This document shows positions 1 to 12,862 of a stretch of DNA of 64,000 bases, piece after piece; position 1 is the first letter of the stretch, and the number at the start of each line of letters is the position of its first letter. Under the pieces are notes generated by a model that was given only the letters and a program-made list of their open reading frames with translations, did no database searches and was not told the DNA's origin. A program made the translations under genes and the position numbers. This DNA comes from Mangifera indica (lineage: Eukaryota; Streptophyta; Magnoliopsida; Sapindales; Anacardiaceae). The stretch is from the NCBI RefSeq assembly GCF_011075055.1, contig NC_058151.1, forward strand, positions 14,699,800 to 14,763,799, in the 5' to 3' direction.

Positions 1-293
1 GCAGGTCAGGACTTTACAACCATCCCTACAAATCGTAGCATGTCACACTCATCTTAAAAACAAACAAGGTGACAAATTTAACAGTATGAGAACATAATGT
101 TGATATCCCACTGAACTTTTTGCAGAAGCAGATTAAGAATGCTTTGGTCCATTAATGTTAATATTGAATATGCACAAAATCCCTTCACCCTACTGCTTTC
201 CCATTTATCCTATATTCATATAGTTCATCATCACTTCAACAAGACACTTCTACCTTCCTCAGTTCCATTATTTAAAAAAGTCAAAACATTTAC

Positions 294-3174
294 CTTTCCA
301 AGGCACAAGCATAATGCAACCCTTTGCAATTCTCCACCAGAGAGATTTATAACTTCTTGATCCATCAATTGTTCAATAAGTAGAGGCTTCATCACATCTG
401 ACACAAACTGAGGGTGAGTGTATGAATCACGTATTTTTTGATGCAGCAGATGTCTGACTGTAGATGTAAACTTTGGACTGATCTTCTGAGGTTTGTAAGA
501 GACATTGAACTCTGGTATCTCCACGTCAGAACCTTCTATGTTATCAGGTTTCAATAAACCAGCCTACATATTTAGACAAAATATAGATTACTCATTTTTT
601 CAAGAGGATATTACCCATAACAATTCACAAAGTCATCTAATACAAGAATAAAAAATAAAGGAAACGTAACAATACCAGCATACGAATAAAGGTTGTCTTT
701 CCAGTCCCATTCTCACCCAACATTACAATAATCTGAGAATCAGTAAATTCACCCTCAACCACACGAAGCTTAAAATTTCCTTGAGTTTTAGACATGGTGG
801 GATATTTGTATCGGGCATATGTCTCGATTTCCTCAGCACTCTCTTGTGGAGTCTCAGCAACCTGGAAAAACCAAACAAGCAAATGACAGAACATCTATAT
901 CTGTGAAGTTGTACAGCCAGAAAAATAAATGGATACCTTGAAGGTTAAAGATTCATCACGAAACCGCAGATTTTCAGTAGGGACAAATCCAGCCAAGAAA
1001 ATATTTATTCCTTCTCTAACAGAGAAGGGAAGGGTTACAACTCCATACGCACCAGGTTTCCCATATAAGCAACAAATGAAATCTGATAGGTAATCCAGGA
1101 CGCTAAGATCATGCTCCACAACAATGACATAACTGAAGCAAAGTGCAAATACGATAATCAATCTCATTTAAATCTCAAAAACAATAAAAACTCCCGATGA
1201 CTTGAAACAATAGCAGAAGTGAGAATTAAACCTATTAGGTCTGAGCAAGGATCGAACAACTTGGGCAGCTTTAAGCCTCTGTTTAACATCAAGATAACTA
1301 GATGGTTCATCAAACATATAGATCTCTGCATTCTGTACTGCAACAACTGCAATGGCAAATCTCTGTAGTTCTCCACCTGACAAATCCCCAACATTACGAT
1401 CTATGACTTGATTTAGCTCAAGATCTACACAAAGTTCTTGCTTCATATCCCTCTCATCTTTTTGGTCAAGCACCTGCCCCACATTGCCTTGAACAGCTTT
1501 TGGGATGTGATCAACATATTGAGGCTTTATAATAGCCTATAAAATGATAAATGCATCTTTGGTGAGATGATACAAAAGCAGTAAAACAGCTAATAATATC
1601 CAGAGTTACCAAATGATGGCAAACCCAAAACTCATCACACAACTTCCTAATTCAAATTGAATGAAAACAGGTAGGTAAATTAAACCACAAAAATGTGATT
1701 TCGGTGTTTTTTTTTATGTTTAGGGTATTATAAAGTCATCATAATCTTTATTCTCACATTTGAGCAAGTCTGAGTTATTTAAGAGGGAGAAAACACAATA
1801 CGACCATGACTATGGAAAAAGACACACAACTTACACCCCGAATTGTCAAGAGTACAGATATCAATCCCTAAATGAATTTGGCTGTAGCATAGGACCTCCA
1901 ATGAAGCCTTTGCATCAAAACACAGTACTTCACATGATATACCTACTTAATAGATAAGACAAACCATAAACACAAAAATATAGGCAAAGAAAGGGTACCT
2001 TCAAATTATCTTCAAGAATTCGAGTGAAATAGTTCTGCAACTCAGATCCTCGAAAATATGTCAAAATTTCCTGCCAATCTGGAGGATTCTGCCAGAAAAG
2101 AGTAAAACTACAATGTCAATCACAGGTGTCCACAATGAAAATTTTATGAGTAAGATGATTTAGCATATTACATTAAAACGACCCAAATTTGGTTTGAGTT
2201 TTCCAGCCAAAATCTTGAGGGCAGTTGATTTCCCAATACCATTGGTTCCAACCAAGCCGAGCACTTGACCAGGCCTTGGTACCGGTAACCTGCACCAATG
2301 GCGCAATATCTCAAAATAAAGAAAAGAAAATCTGACTATTCCAGGAAGAACAGTCATGAACTAACCTGTGTAATTTAAAAGTGTTGGGGCCATATCGATG
2401 AGTTGTATCTCTGTCCAGATCCTTTGGCAGGTTGATAATCTGGATTGCTTCAAATGGACATTTCTGCATGAGCATATGAAAAAACACTCAGCACCATGAG
2501 CTCCCAGGGAAATACAAAGGCAAACCCATATGTAATTTACAAACCTTAACACAGATACCACATCCAATGCACAACTCCTCAGAAATAAAGGCAATCTTAG
2601 ACGCAGAAGTAACTTCAATACACAATTTACCTGCACATTTTCTAGAAAGTGTAAGAGAAAAAAAAATCCATAAATAGATACATATAAATAGCATCATAAC
2701 ACAACAATATGCATAAAATTCCCATCAAATTATTAACATGAGAGGTTACAAAATAATTTAAAATAAAAAAGAAACCGATTAAAAAGTTAGGATAAAATAA
2801 AAGTTCCCACTTTGCAAGCCCACGGCAAGACGAAAAGGAAAAACCAACTTTCTCAATCAGAGATCATTCAATTAGCTGAACATGTAAGCAAATTACAAGC
2901 AGAAGTCCATCAAATTAAACAAACGGCACCAGGACAACGCATGGACGACAAAAAAATTTAAAAAGAAAAACAAAAATCAAGATGATTATCGATGGCGCGA
3001 TCAAAATAATGAAGTTTAATGAGCAAATCTCTATAATCAAAAAAAAGGGAAGGGGGTCGATAGAAAGAGACCGGTTTTAACAACGGGACAGCTCTTTTTG
3101 CATTCTTGACGACACTTTTTGGGCTTGCATCTATCAGAGCTGACTATAGCTATACGCGTCAAACGCTCCGTCAT
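294..3174 (-). CDS. ABCE2: ABC transporter E family protein (RNase L inhibitor / Rli1-ABCE1), 5' part, gene runs off the left edge
   Basis: Soluble twin-ATPase that splits ribosomes for recycling and helps 40S initiation; it carries two 4Fe-4S clusters. Nine exons are visible: 3174-3072, 2630-2545, 2463-2366, 2289-2172, 2088-1999, 1536-1232, 1132-937, 861-676 and 563-294. All joins are GT-AG and in frame, giving 484 residues without a stop. The start is [20 protein letters not shown]. The N-terminal Fe-S cysteines ([22 protein letters not shown]) are present. NBD1 has Walker [10 protein letters not shown], signature [12 protein letters not shown] and Walker [16 protein letters not shown]2 has GENGTGKTT and [11 protein letters not shown]. 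The second Walker B and the C-terminus (about 120 residues in the family) lie left of the window. The gene appears functional. Confidence 0.95.
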
Positions 3175-3480
3175 TTCTTCGGATAAATTTTCTTCTTCTT
3201 TTTCTTCTGTTTTAAAAAATGCGACTTCCGATCAAATACTTTAAAAAAAAAAATGAAACTACAGAATTTGAAGATGACAAAAAAAATGGAGTTTAAGAAC
3301 ACCTTTGTAATGGAAGAGAGAAGACGTGTGCCGGGAACGCTCTCTCTCTCTGTGAGTGTGTGGAAGCTAAAAATTACGCTAACTTTGTTTTAGGGTTTTC
3401 TTTTCGGAGTTGGAGGTGAATCGGATTTGGATCCGAGTCGGTTTGCTTTTTTGCTGAATTTATATATGGGTCAATTCTTT
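3175..3480 (-). promoter_or_regulatory. ABCE upstream leader / promoter region
   Basis: The stretch before the ABCE start contains pyrimidine-rich TTCTTC/CTTTTT runs and a short CT run near 3341-3352, as is common in plant 5' leaders. No clear TATA box was identified. The boundary is inferred only from the coding start. Confidence 0.3.
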
Positions 3481-4860
3481 GCCTCCAAGACTATCAACAG
3501 TGCACACGCCCTCCTCTGCATTAAAAAAGTTAAATAATTTAAATTTAATATAAATCTTTTAAAAGAAAATTAAAAATAATTGAAGTTTAGTTTGACCTTG
3601 AATTAAAATTTAAAATTCAATTCAAGTTTAAAACTTAATTTATAATTCAAATTAATAATTTAAGTTTATAATTAATTAAAAAATCAATATCATTTTAATA
3701 AATATTTGATATAACTCAAATCAAATCATCATTCTACTAACAAATTAGACCAAATTAAATTCTTTCTAACTCGACTCAATTTAAAAATCGAATCAACTCT
3801 CTTAACTCAAATTTAATCTAAACAAATTTAAATTAAATTAAATCAAACTGATTATCAATATCAAACTAACTCAACTTAAGCCTACCCTAACTTAGAATTC
3901 ACTCAATAAGATTTTGAATTCGACTTCTAAGTTTTTTATTAGAATTTTTAATTGGTTCAATATTTTCTATGTTATATAGTTAAAGACTGTACTAAGTATT
4001 ACTGTGTAGAATCGAATTTGATCTTGAAACTCCATGGTGCATCCTTCTCTTAGCATCCTCTTTTATCAAGGATCAGGGTTACATCACAATAAACTACAAT
4101 GCTGTGTTCATCTTTTTGCTTGCCAAGTGAAAGCGCCTCAATGTGTTGTTTTTGTGAACAAGTTTAACTGTTTCTCTCCCATCCATCCATTCCCGGTAAC
4201 ACAAATTAACATAATCGGTAATCAAGCATTCTAATTCTTAAACACATTATGAAATATGGAAAAAGAGAGCCATTGGACATCTAAACTGTGCAATGGATAT
4301 TAGTAAAGCAGGTCTATAAATGTTTGCAGATGTATGATGACATTAATGGAATAAAAGCCAAAAGATAGTTAGTTTTTCTCCTCTTTGGATGGCCAGGCAG
4401 AAGTGCATGCTTATCATGTTGAACTCAAATTTATTTATAGGAGAACTTGAACCAAGGAGAAAAAACATCAAAGTTGGGCATAGAAAGACCAGAATAATCA
4501 TGTCTTCCCATGATTCTTACAAATTTCCAAGAGCAGCTCTCCACACATGCAGGTGTATCTTCACACAACTTGGAATAACCAACCTACCCCATTTAAACCA
4601 TGTCCCTCAAAAAGTGTAACACCTATATGGATTTTTTGCTCTAATTACAGGTCAGAGAAATCACATATTCTGGCTTCATTTATCACAGAATGTTATGTGC
4701 AGAACATTAGGACAGGGAAAAAGAATTATTAGTATGTAAATTATAAGTGCTGAACAACATCATAAGAGCCAGATTAACAAATTAATCTATAGTTTACACA
4801 GCAAACTACTGAATCCCCATGTAGTCTTTCATGGTTCAAAATTCTAGGGAGAGGAAATTT
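3481..4860. other. Intergenic AT-rich DNA
   Basis: No supported gene. From 3530 to 3900 the DNA is very AT-rich, with repeated AATTTAAATT and AACTCAA/GACTCAA words typical of decayed repeats. Short open frames at 4034-4234 and 4389-4732 resemble no family and overlap the probable 3' flank of the SKIP31 relic. Confidence 0.5.
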
Positions 4861-4889
4861 TAGCCAAGTAAACAAATGAAGAAGCAGAA

Positions 4890-6786
4890 AATACTGACAG
4901 AATCTGACTCCGTTTCAGCTTGTGCTATCAGGATTTCAAAACAACAGCCAGAAATTTTACAGACCAAAAGCAAGTCATTGGGGTCCAAAATGACGTCTCT
5001 GCATGTATCATCACAGACTGGAGTAACAAGAAGACAAAGATGAAAAATTAAATTCTCCAAAAGTAAGTGTAAGCACTATTGTGCATGCAGATATAAATGG
5101 TTGATGCTGTTAACAAAATGCTCCCTACCATGAACATAGCTGGTCTTCTCACAAACAAATACATTACCAATCTGGTGGTAAGTACACATTTCTCCAGAAC
5201 AAGCATGGCTAGTAATCATGTTATCAGTCAGGCCCCTACTGCTTTTCCAAATAGAAACTTGATCACCAACTGTCTTGTCAAGAATTATCCTGTCATCCCT
5301 CACCTTCACATCACAATTAAAAAAAAAAAAAGAAGGGCTGAACATAAACTGCAATCAAAGACTACCACATGCATTAATGTGCCAGAAATGAATGCTCTGA
5401 CGATTTTTGTTAGCATAAAAGCACACAATCGCACGGTACCAAAAGAGGTGACATAAGAATCTCTTTATTTTTTTCTTCCTTAAAATTTAATACACAGATT
5501 ATTTTTGCATAAACTAAGTCATTATTAGTTTATACTGATGTAATTTGAACATAATTTTGATGGGAAAGAATTTAGATGCTAAAACCAAAGTATCACATGT
5601 TACCAGGGAAGGAAGAGGGGCTTGGCTTTTCTTTGCTACTTGCATCTGATATAGTACTATTTAAACTCAGCTGAGCAATTTCTAACAAATTCAACCATAT
5701 CTTCCTCATCTTGCTGCAACATGAATAATGGTTTTTCAAAGACTAAAGTCTTAACAGCTTTAACAATGTTTTAACCTTCAAATGAAGAATTCAAAATAGT
5801 CTGGACCAGCCAAGAATACCTGGAAACAAATAATCCAAGCTTCAACTTCCAAACACACTTAGAAATATAATGTCAAGGAAATTAAAGCCAACAACTATAC
5901 AGGTTTCCTTGTAGTAAAATTGGTTGGGATGTAACAACAATAACATTATTTAGAGCTCAACTCTTTTTGTGAAGAAAAAGAAAGGAATGATTCTACAATA
6001 TTTCAATCAAAATCATATTCCAACAACCCCGCACCCCCACAAGTAAAAGTTCTTTAAAAGTTTAAAAAGTATGCAAATATCAATAATAATAATAATAATA
6101 AAGAAAAAAAGAAAAATAGAAACCAGAATGTAGAGCTTTTTCCAAGCAGAAACTCGCAAACTCTTATAGGCAGCAACAGACCCCATTGCATACAGTATCT
6201 GCCAAAAAAAAAACAAGCATGCATTATTACGACCACATCTTCACTTCACATGTAGAGCATGACTATGCAGAAAATCAATTGAAACTCACAGGCGACGCCA
6301 CAAAGACTCATCAGAAGCAGCACAATTAAGAATCTACAAATAAAAGGTCCAGCCATAATAAATAAACACAACTTTTACATTATAATGAAAAAATAGAAAA
6401 CATTCTGAAAATTTATCAATCAATTTTATAAATATAAATATATAAAAGAGAGCCGCAGAAGATAGAAATTTGAGTATGTGGGGGAATAGTTCAGAAGGAA
6501 TCTTGCTCAACATTCCACTCTCAATTCTTGCCGGATCTGCACCTGAACCTGAGCTTGAACCTTCCTCTACACGCAATTCTTCTTTTTTGGCTCTTCTTCA
6601 TCCTCCTCCAAATTCTTCTCTTTCTATTTTAGAAATAAAGGATTAATATGATATAAGAGAAAACGATACTGTTATTGCTAAAACGAGAAGAACCTCGGTA
6701 TCGGCGTCGACATCGGAGGCTTCAGAGAGGACTTCAGATTCAAGAAAGTCAGCTTAGGAAGTGTGTTCATCGTCTGATAATGTCAT
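4890..6786 (-). pseudogene. SKIP31: F-box protein SKIP31-like, decayed copy
   Basis: Recognisable pieces of an SCF-type F-box protein: the F-box (MLSKIPSELFPHILKFLSS, 6520-6464), the CAASDESLWRRL continuation (about 6326-6290), LYCMQWGLLLP (6198 onward), QDEEDMVEFVRNC (5713 onward) and the Cys-rich C-terminal part with [28 protein letters not shown] (5310-5133), then VCDDTCRDV (5023 onward) across a proper intron. Disabling changes: TAA in exon 1 (6756-6754); a 1-nt shift near 6585 before EELRVEEGSSSGSG; a shift near 6170 that moves the SAWKKLYI motif out of frame; TAG at 5659-5657 where the family has EFKEYY; another 1-nt loss just after it. The C-terminal exon was not found. Exon edges are often still good, so inactivation looks fairly recent. 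Confidence 0.85.
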
Positions 6787-6789
6787 GGC

Positions 6790-7725
6790 AGATGGAGACG
6801 GAACAAACCAGAATCTGATTGGACAACGCTGGTAGTGGTGGCCGGAATTTCAGGTTTTTTTTATTTTGGAAGGAGAAAACCTGACAGAAGACTTCGCAAG
6901 CATAGGAGGATAAGCTAACATATGTAGATGGATGGTCTGGATGCCACGCTACTTTCCTGATGGGCCACCCATACCGAAAAGCTTTTCTGAGTTGCTAACA
7001 CCACCAGCCCAAAGATTCAAAAGGTATCTTGCAACCTTATTTACATTATATATCATGAACAGATCTGTCATTTCAGTTCTAAATATCTACCACCGACCCA
7101 TTAGATTAAGTCATAATCGAAAATTCAGTCATTAACTCAATTTTAGCTCTTAACATTTTTGCAGATGTAACAACTTTTGAACCCCTAAATAAATAATTCT
7201 TTATTTTTGCAGAAATGGCCATTGGTAGAAAATTCAGATATTAGATCAGATGTGGTCCGAACTTGGATCAGACATGCCCAGTTTGACCTCAAGGATTGAG
7301 CTCAATTACATAAATGAACTGAGTTCAAACTAGTTTGAAGTAAATCTAAAATTAAATTATTTTCAAATTAAATTCAAGTTTTGATTCACCATTCTCAAGC
7401 CTTACCTTATTCGAACTCAGCTTGGATTTAATTCAACCCCACCTTTCCTTGTTTTGAAGCATATATGCATTATATAAACACCATTTTGTCTCAAGCTTAA
7501 ACCAGTAAGAAGCACAATATGAACCAACCAATTTAACCCAGCTAAAAACTAGAAGTTCAAATTGCATCCATCTTCACTGTAACCAAACCCAAATACTACC
7601 ATAGTAAAAAATCTATTTGAAACATTTTCCATATCACATCTCAGTACCTGAATGAACATGTGTTTCTGGCCATGTGGTAAATCTGAGATTAAAGTGTTCA
7701 TTTGTTGATACTACACGGTACATCA
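6790..7725. other. Intergenic, decayed repeat sequence
   Basis: No supported gene. The stretch 7240-7450 is rich in GAGCTCAA/TTCAAACT/TTCGAACTC words, like other old repeat patches at 3720-3890, 27590-27680 and 36520-36830. The 67-codon open frame at 6932-7135 has no recognisable features. Confidence 0.4.
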
Positions 7726-9277
7726 TCAGGCAGATTTCACAAAATGCTGGGATAGCAATTTGGTAATCTCCAGGAAGCCAACAGTGTCCCTTCCATTGAA
7801 AATACTCTTTAACGTCTCATCACAGCGAATCTCCTTCTTATTGGCAGGATTCTACAAAATATTAGAGCACCATGTCATGTACAGGATTCTACAAAACATA
7901 CAAATGTCAAAACAGAAATGGTAGGGATGCTAGATTTCCTAATTTCTTGATTGCATGAAAACTGCATTCTTTCTTCAAACGAAAATCGATTATAATAACT
8001 TGTTAGGTCCTAAAATTATGATAATTTAATTATCACACTCAATTGGTCAAAACACAGTATAGTCAACACCAACAACAACATTAACTCGAACAACTTTGTT
8101 TTATCCACAATTGTTAATTAGGACCATAAACATAGAAGAGGAAGCTTAAAAAAAGCGTCGATTCTCCAAATTATTCTTTAAACCATGGTCTGGTGAAGGA
8201 ATCAAAGGCACAAACATAGATTATAAGGATCCTCTCCAAGGTTGAAATAAGGTTTAAATCCTATGCATCTTGCAACAGTATTGAGAGATATAACTAACTA
8301 TGCTATGTCAAAGGGGCACTAATTAAGAAGAAAAATCCGAAGTTAATTTAAGGAAAATTTTTAAATCAAGGACAAGTTATGAATCCCTCATCCTTGTTAA
8401 CTTTTTAGCTCTTTATTCTTGCCGTAAGATAGTTGTGGAATGAAGAACAACTATAAAATTTGAACATATAGATTGATTCAATAACATCATCAAGCATTTT
8501 TAGATTTCCCACTATGGGAAAGGACAGAAAACTATAATCATTAAGAACTATTAGATATATACTCAACATTGTGTTCTGCCTGTAACCTAAAATGACAGAA
8601 AAAGAAAAGATAAATCGTTCTTTTTAAATATATAAAAATAAAATAGAAGAAGAAGAAGAAGAAAAGACATTACAAGTACTAGCCAAATCATCCAGGGAAC
8701 AACCATTACTAAGTAAGCCACCTCCATTGACCATAAAACTTATTATTCCTTTTTTTTTTTTGAAACTATGCGCTGAGTTCTTACTCTTTAGTTTTAGAGC
8801 TCTAAATTCACCATGAAAAATGGAAAGTTGATATATTTTCTCAAGTATCCTGCTTTGTAACATTCAGAAAAAGAGTTGCTTTATTCAGCAACCCACAGGC
8901 TAATCTAACTCCTTCCTACCTATACTTCAGTAGACGAGAACTAAAGTTTGTTGTTAAATAACATACTAAACAACAAATACGCAAATGATTTAGCAATGTA
9001 CGTACAAAATATTTGATGAATGCGAAAACTTTTGAAGTGCCTGGAGGTCGTGCAGCTTGATATGTTGCCACACTTTCTTGGTAACTTCAGCTCAAGAAGC
9101 TTCGTTGACTCCAAGAAACTTCCCCAGTTGTGGAGATACAGGAACCGGTTTCGCAAGCCCCTTTTTTTCCTTATCCGAGCCAACAGCAGCTGCTGATGAA
9201 GATGCTTTGGCTGCTGATGAAGATGTTTTGGCTGCTGCCATCAGTGGCCTGCATCCTCCAAATACCCTGTTGCACAT
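7726..9277 (-). pseudogene. SWIB/MDM2-domain protein, interrupted by a stop codon
   Basis: Two exons. Exon 1 (9277-9041) encodes MCNRVFGGCRPLMAAAKT, an Ala/Ser-rich stretch, then the SWIB domain start PVSPQLGKFLGVNEAS. Exon 2 (7851-7726) encodes NPANKKEIRCDETLKSIF, then GFLEITKLLSQHFVKSA and a stop. In exon 1 the codon after NEAS is TGA (9094-9092) where relatives have Arg; a CGA to TGA transition explains it. The domain then continues in the same frame (AEVTKKVWQHIKLHDLQ). The donor after HDLQ reads GC (CAG|GCACTT) rather than GT, so splicing may also be impaired. An intact gene would make an approximately 120-residue, probably organellar SWIB protein. A second SWIB gene lies 0.7 kb upstream in the same orientation. 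Confidence 0.8.
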
Positions 9278-9359
9278 TGTTGCTGTTTTGCTGCCATTTC
9301 ACTCTCCTTTTCTGCCTACAAGTACCACGCTAACTCACTCTACTCAAAAACTCTAGAAC

Positions 9360-9637
9360 CGGGAAAGACAACAGGCAAGGGTTTTGTTTCGACCATATAC
9401 AGCCCGCTGGTTGTGAAAATCCTGAGCTGAAAAGACATTTTCCTTTCTTTTTTTTTTTCCCCCCCCCCCCCTCCCCCTAAGCGAGCTGAAAAGACTTTCT
9501 TACCCTCAAACTATTCAAGCTGATCTGCTTTAATGACTTAGGGTATAATCAAGCCGAGCCCGGTAACGTTGGGTTGAAACCCAAAATATGAATTATTTAT
9601 TCAAATTCAGTTAATAAAATTACAGGAAAATCCATAG

Positions 9638-9675
<38 letters not shown>

Positions 9676-10504
9676 AAGTTTAGTATTAGGGATGTGTGCA
9701 AATTTTAAAAATTTTGAGGTTATTATTAAAACTTGTGTTACAAAAATATAAAAGAGTTTGCGAGGGATAAATAAAATCATAACAGTGTAAATGCAAGATT
9801 TCAAATATTATCTAAATTCCATTCTTTTGACTTGAAATTTTGAGATGTTCAACACAGATGAGTATGAAATGAAGAATACCATGAGCTGACATATAAATAG
9901 ACTTTAATATTAGGCACATGGGAAGCATTGTTCTTTTCTGAAAGTACAACAGGTTCTACTCTTCCTCCTCTAGCTATATAGTTTCTCTCATTCTGGTTTG
10001 CCTAGTTATCAAATTCAAATTCAGAGCTCCATGGCTTTTTTGATTCTAAGTTATGGCTTCCAATTAGCAAATTATCACAGAAACAAGCGCAAGCAGCCCT
10101 GTGAATATGATTGTTTGCCAATGTTCAGTCATCCTCAATAGCCTTATCATATGTATCAGCACAGCATCTCATTCTCCAGCAGGCTTGCTTTCTACATTAG
10201 ATTTTTTCCCACATAAAAAATTTCTAAGCTCTTCAAAATTAAATGAACTAATGGGGCATTAGAAACAAAGACAGAACCTTCATCCTAAGCTTCCAGGTAT
10301 TTTGTCTAGAATACAATTCTATTGAGGAAGCAGAAAACTTTCCCAAAAAACTATAGTAACTTAAGAAATTAACAAAAAAAGATTGAAACCATACACTGAA
10401 TGTCTGACAACTTCAAATAAAAATGCCCATGGAATTATGTTATTCAATTTCTACATCATATTTCTGACTACACCACAAGTTCAAATGAAATTAAGCCCAG
10501 CCAA
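9360..10504. other. Intergenic between the two SWIB genes
   Basis: Contains a T/C homopolymer tract (about 9448-9478, T-run followed by C-run) and an (AT)n microsatellite (9640-9671). No gene seen. Confidence 0.5.
9640..9671. repeat. (AT)n microsatellite
   Basis: About 16 uninterrupted AT dinucleotides. Confidence 0.95.
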
Positions 10505-11881
10505 CTATCGTTGCGTTTTCACAAATTGCCCAGACAGCAATTTGGCAATCTCTGGAATACCAACTCTGTCTTTCCCAGCCAATATAGACCTCAACTTCTC
10601 CTCACCAAGCATGTCCTTCTTCATTCCAGGGTTCTGCAATAAAAATCATAGCCAAAAAATTCCAGACATGATAATGGCAAAGGAAGAGAAAATAGGATTA
10701 CTTGTGAACAATAAACAAATATTTGAAGATCCAAATATATACACTACTTGGAGACAATGGCAAAGTGCATAATACGGAATCAACATGGATGTTCTAAGAA
10801 GATAAGAGATTATCTTCTGCGACCGGTATTTATCAACAAGAATGAGCTGTCTGTTAGGGTTTTGCTCAAAGACCAATACATAATTTATACCAGAAACTCC
10901 TCATAGACGATCAAAATTACGGTTGTATCTACATAAAAACACACTACTTCATATGTTGAAAAATGCAATGTGAGCACAAAAATTTATGTAGATCCAATAT
11001 CGTGGAAGTAGCAATGCATAAAGAATACATATGATTGCAACTAAAATTAGTGCCACTTATCCATGTTTAATGCAGATGGCACGAATATATATACTACCTC
11101 AAACGGCAGTAATTCAAATTATGAAGCAAATAAAATAAAACAATTTAAAAAACCAAAATATTGAGATAATGATTTCAGTATACACATGGATAATCTAGCA
11201 AACAAAATGCTTCATCATATTATTAGTGATAGAAATCATTATCTATCTGAATTGGAGTGATTCGCTCCCTTAGGGGGTGAAACCGATTACCAGGGTAAGA
11301 CGGTTCCTACAACTGACTCCACGGTTCTGGTTCCAGGCGGGTTTTTTTGGCACAATCTTAGTAAGAACTTTTCTTTCAGGTTTTTTAATTTACAGTATTT
11401 CAGAAGGAAAACAAAGCCTAATATCATCCAATTTTGCCAACAAAACCATGCTTTGAATTAGTGTAGTTAAAGAAATAACATCACATTCTTAGACCTTAGA
11501 AAAAGCATTCGAAACATTCAGTTAGGACAATCATCGAACACCTAGAAATAAGAGCAATAAAAGCCAAAAAATTACAAAGAATTCGGTTGGGGCAAAAGGG
11601 TTCCTTCTCAAGTCTAACAATATCAAGACTATTAGAATGTTGGTAGAAGGTAAAACCTGGCGATTGTTGAGTTTGATGAACTTGGAGATCAATTTGGAAG
11701 TTTCGGAACGAGCCGTCACGGGAATATTTAGGAACTTGCCCAACTCAGAAGAAGGAGAAGGCAAAACTGTTTTGGTTTTGGTTTTGGCTTTGGCCTTGGC
11801 TTTCGAAGGCCCACCACTAAATTTAACGGCTCCGCCCTTCACCGCCGTCATCGCTGCTTTGCTTCCTTCTCTCGCAGCCAT
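10505..11881 (-). CDS. SWIB/MDM2 (BAF60b-like) domain protein, intact
   Basis: Small SWIB-domain protein; the single-domain plant members act in chromatin or in nucleoids of plastids and mitochondria. Exon 1 (11881-11657) starts MAAREGSKAAMTAVKGGAVK, followed by a Lys/Ala/Thr-rich linker and SSELGKFLNIPVTARSE. Exon 2 (10633-10505) gives NPGMKKDMLGEEKLRSIL, then GIPEIAKLLSGQFVKTQR and a stop. The join is GT-AG and in phase; 117 residues total. The basic, Ala-rich N-terminus could be an organelle transit peptide. It is a diverged tandem neighbour of the broken SWIB gene and next to ABCG14, as in Arabidopsis (At1g31760/At1g31770, from memory). Confidence 0.88.
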
Positions 11882-11949
11882 CTATTTCAATTTGCTTTGG
11901 TTTTCCTTCACTGATGGTTCCCTAAATCGCACCGAAAAGACTACTTGTT

Positions 11950-12862
11950 GAAGCCCAAACATTTTGAACTCAATTCGATCTCAAATTGACCTCTGGCCCA
12001 GATCGGGTCCACGACGGGGCATTTTGTTTTAAAATCCTAGCCTAGCTGTCTTGCTGTGTAGGATGGACTTTTGGCCCAAATTCTCCAAACGGAGTAACAA
12101 GATCGTTTGAAATTACTATGATTGGGTTATGATCCTTGCTTGATCCGATAAATAGAGTATCATCAGGGTGGACAGTGACTTATTCTGCCGACTTAGTTTT
12201 GACTATCTGGCTACTTGGTTTATTCTGTTCCTTAATTTGAAGCTATGGCCTACTCAGATTGCCACTTCTCAATGCTCATATGAATTCCACAATTCCCGTG
12301 GGGAAGAAAAGGACTTGATAGGACTCACCTTTCTTGTCCTTTGCCATTGTTTCAGAGAGAAGGAGATTTTTGGTGGATTGTGCACCATATCCAAGTAGAA
12401 ATATGACAAGGATTCTTTTTATGTCATTTCTCATTTGCATGGCTCTCCACCCAACTTCAATGATCCTTGCCTGGTTTTCTCAATATCATTCATAATTTCT
12501 TCTAACAAGTATTTGTTACTTCTTTGTTTGTTAAACTGAAACTGCTTTTGGTTTGAGAAGCTCAATTCATCCCAAAATCATTCTTAAGATAAGAGGGCTT
12601 TAAGGTTATGTATTCTTATTCTCGCAAAGAAAATGTATGTACTTTTCTTTCTTTTTGTTCTAAAGTGAAATGATTTTGTTGAGAATGGTATAATTTTATT
12701 TTCAAAGTAAAGCTTCAAGTTAGTATTATCTAAACTACAATAAAAAGGCTATTGATTCAATGTCATACATGATTCCCATCTAAGCCTAGCATTATTCCTC
12801 AGTTGAAGAAGGAGAAAACTCTTCAAATGGTCATATTTGAAGGAATGTGACCTGTGCTAAAT
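11950..12862. other. Intergenic between SWIB and ABCG14 genes
   Basis: This holds the SWIB 5' flank and the ABCG14 3' flank. No coding pattern is supported; the 76-codon frame at 12168-12398 has no family features. Confidence 0.45.

Noticed and set aside
5097..5456. 119-codon plus-strand frame
   Set aside because: Antisense shadow of the SKIP31 relic's conserved C-terminal exons, which match a real family on the minus strand.
10383..10772. 129-codon plus-strand frame
   Set aside because: Antisense to exon 2 of the intact SWIB gene and its intron; no features of its own.
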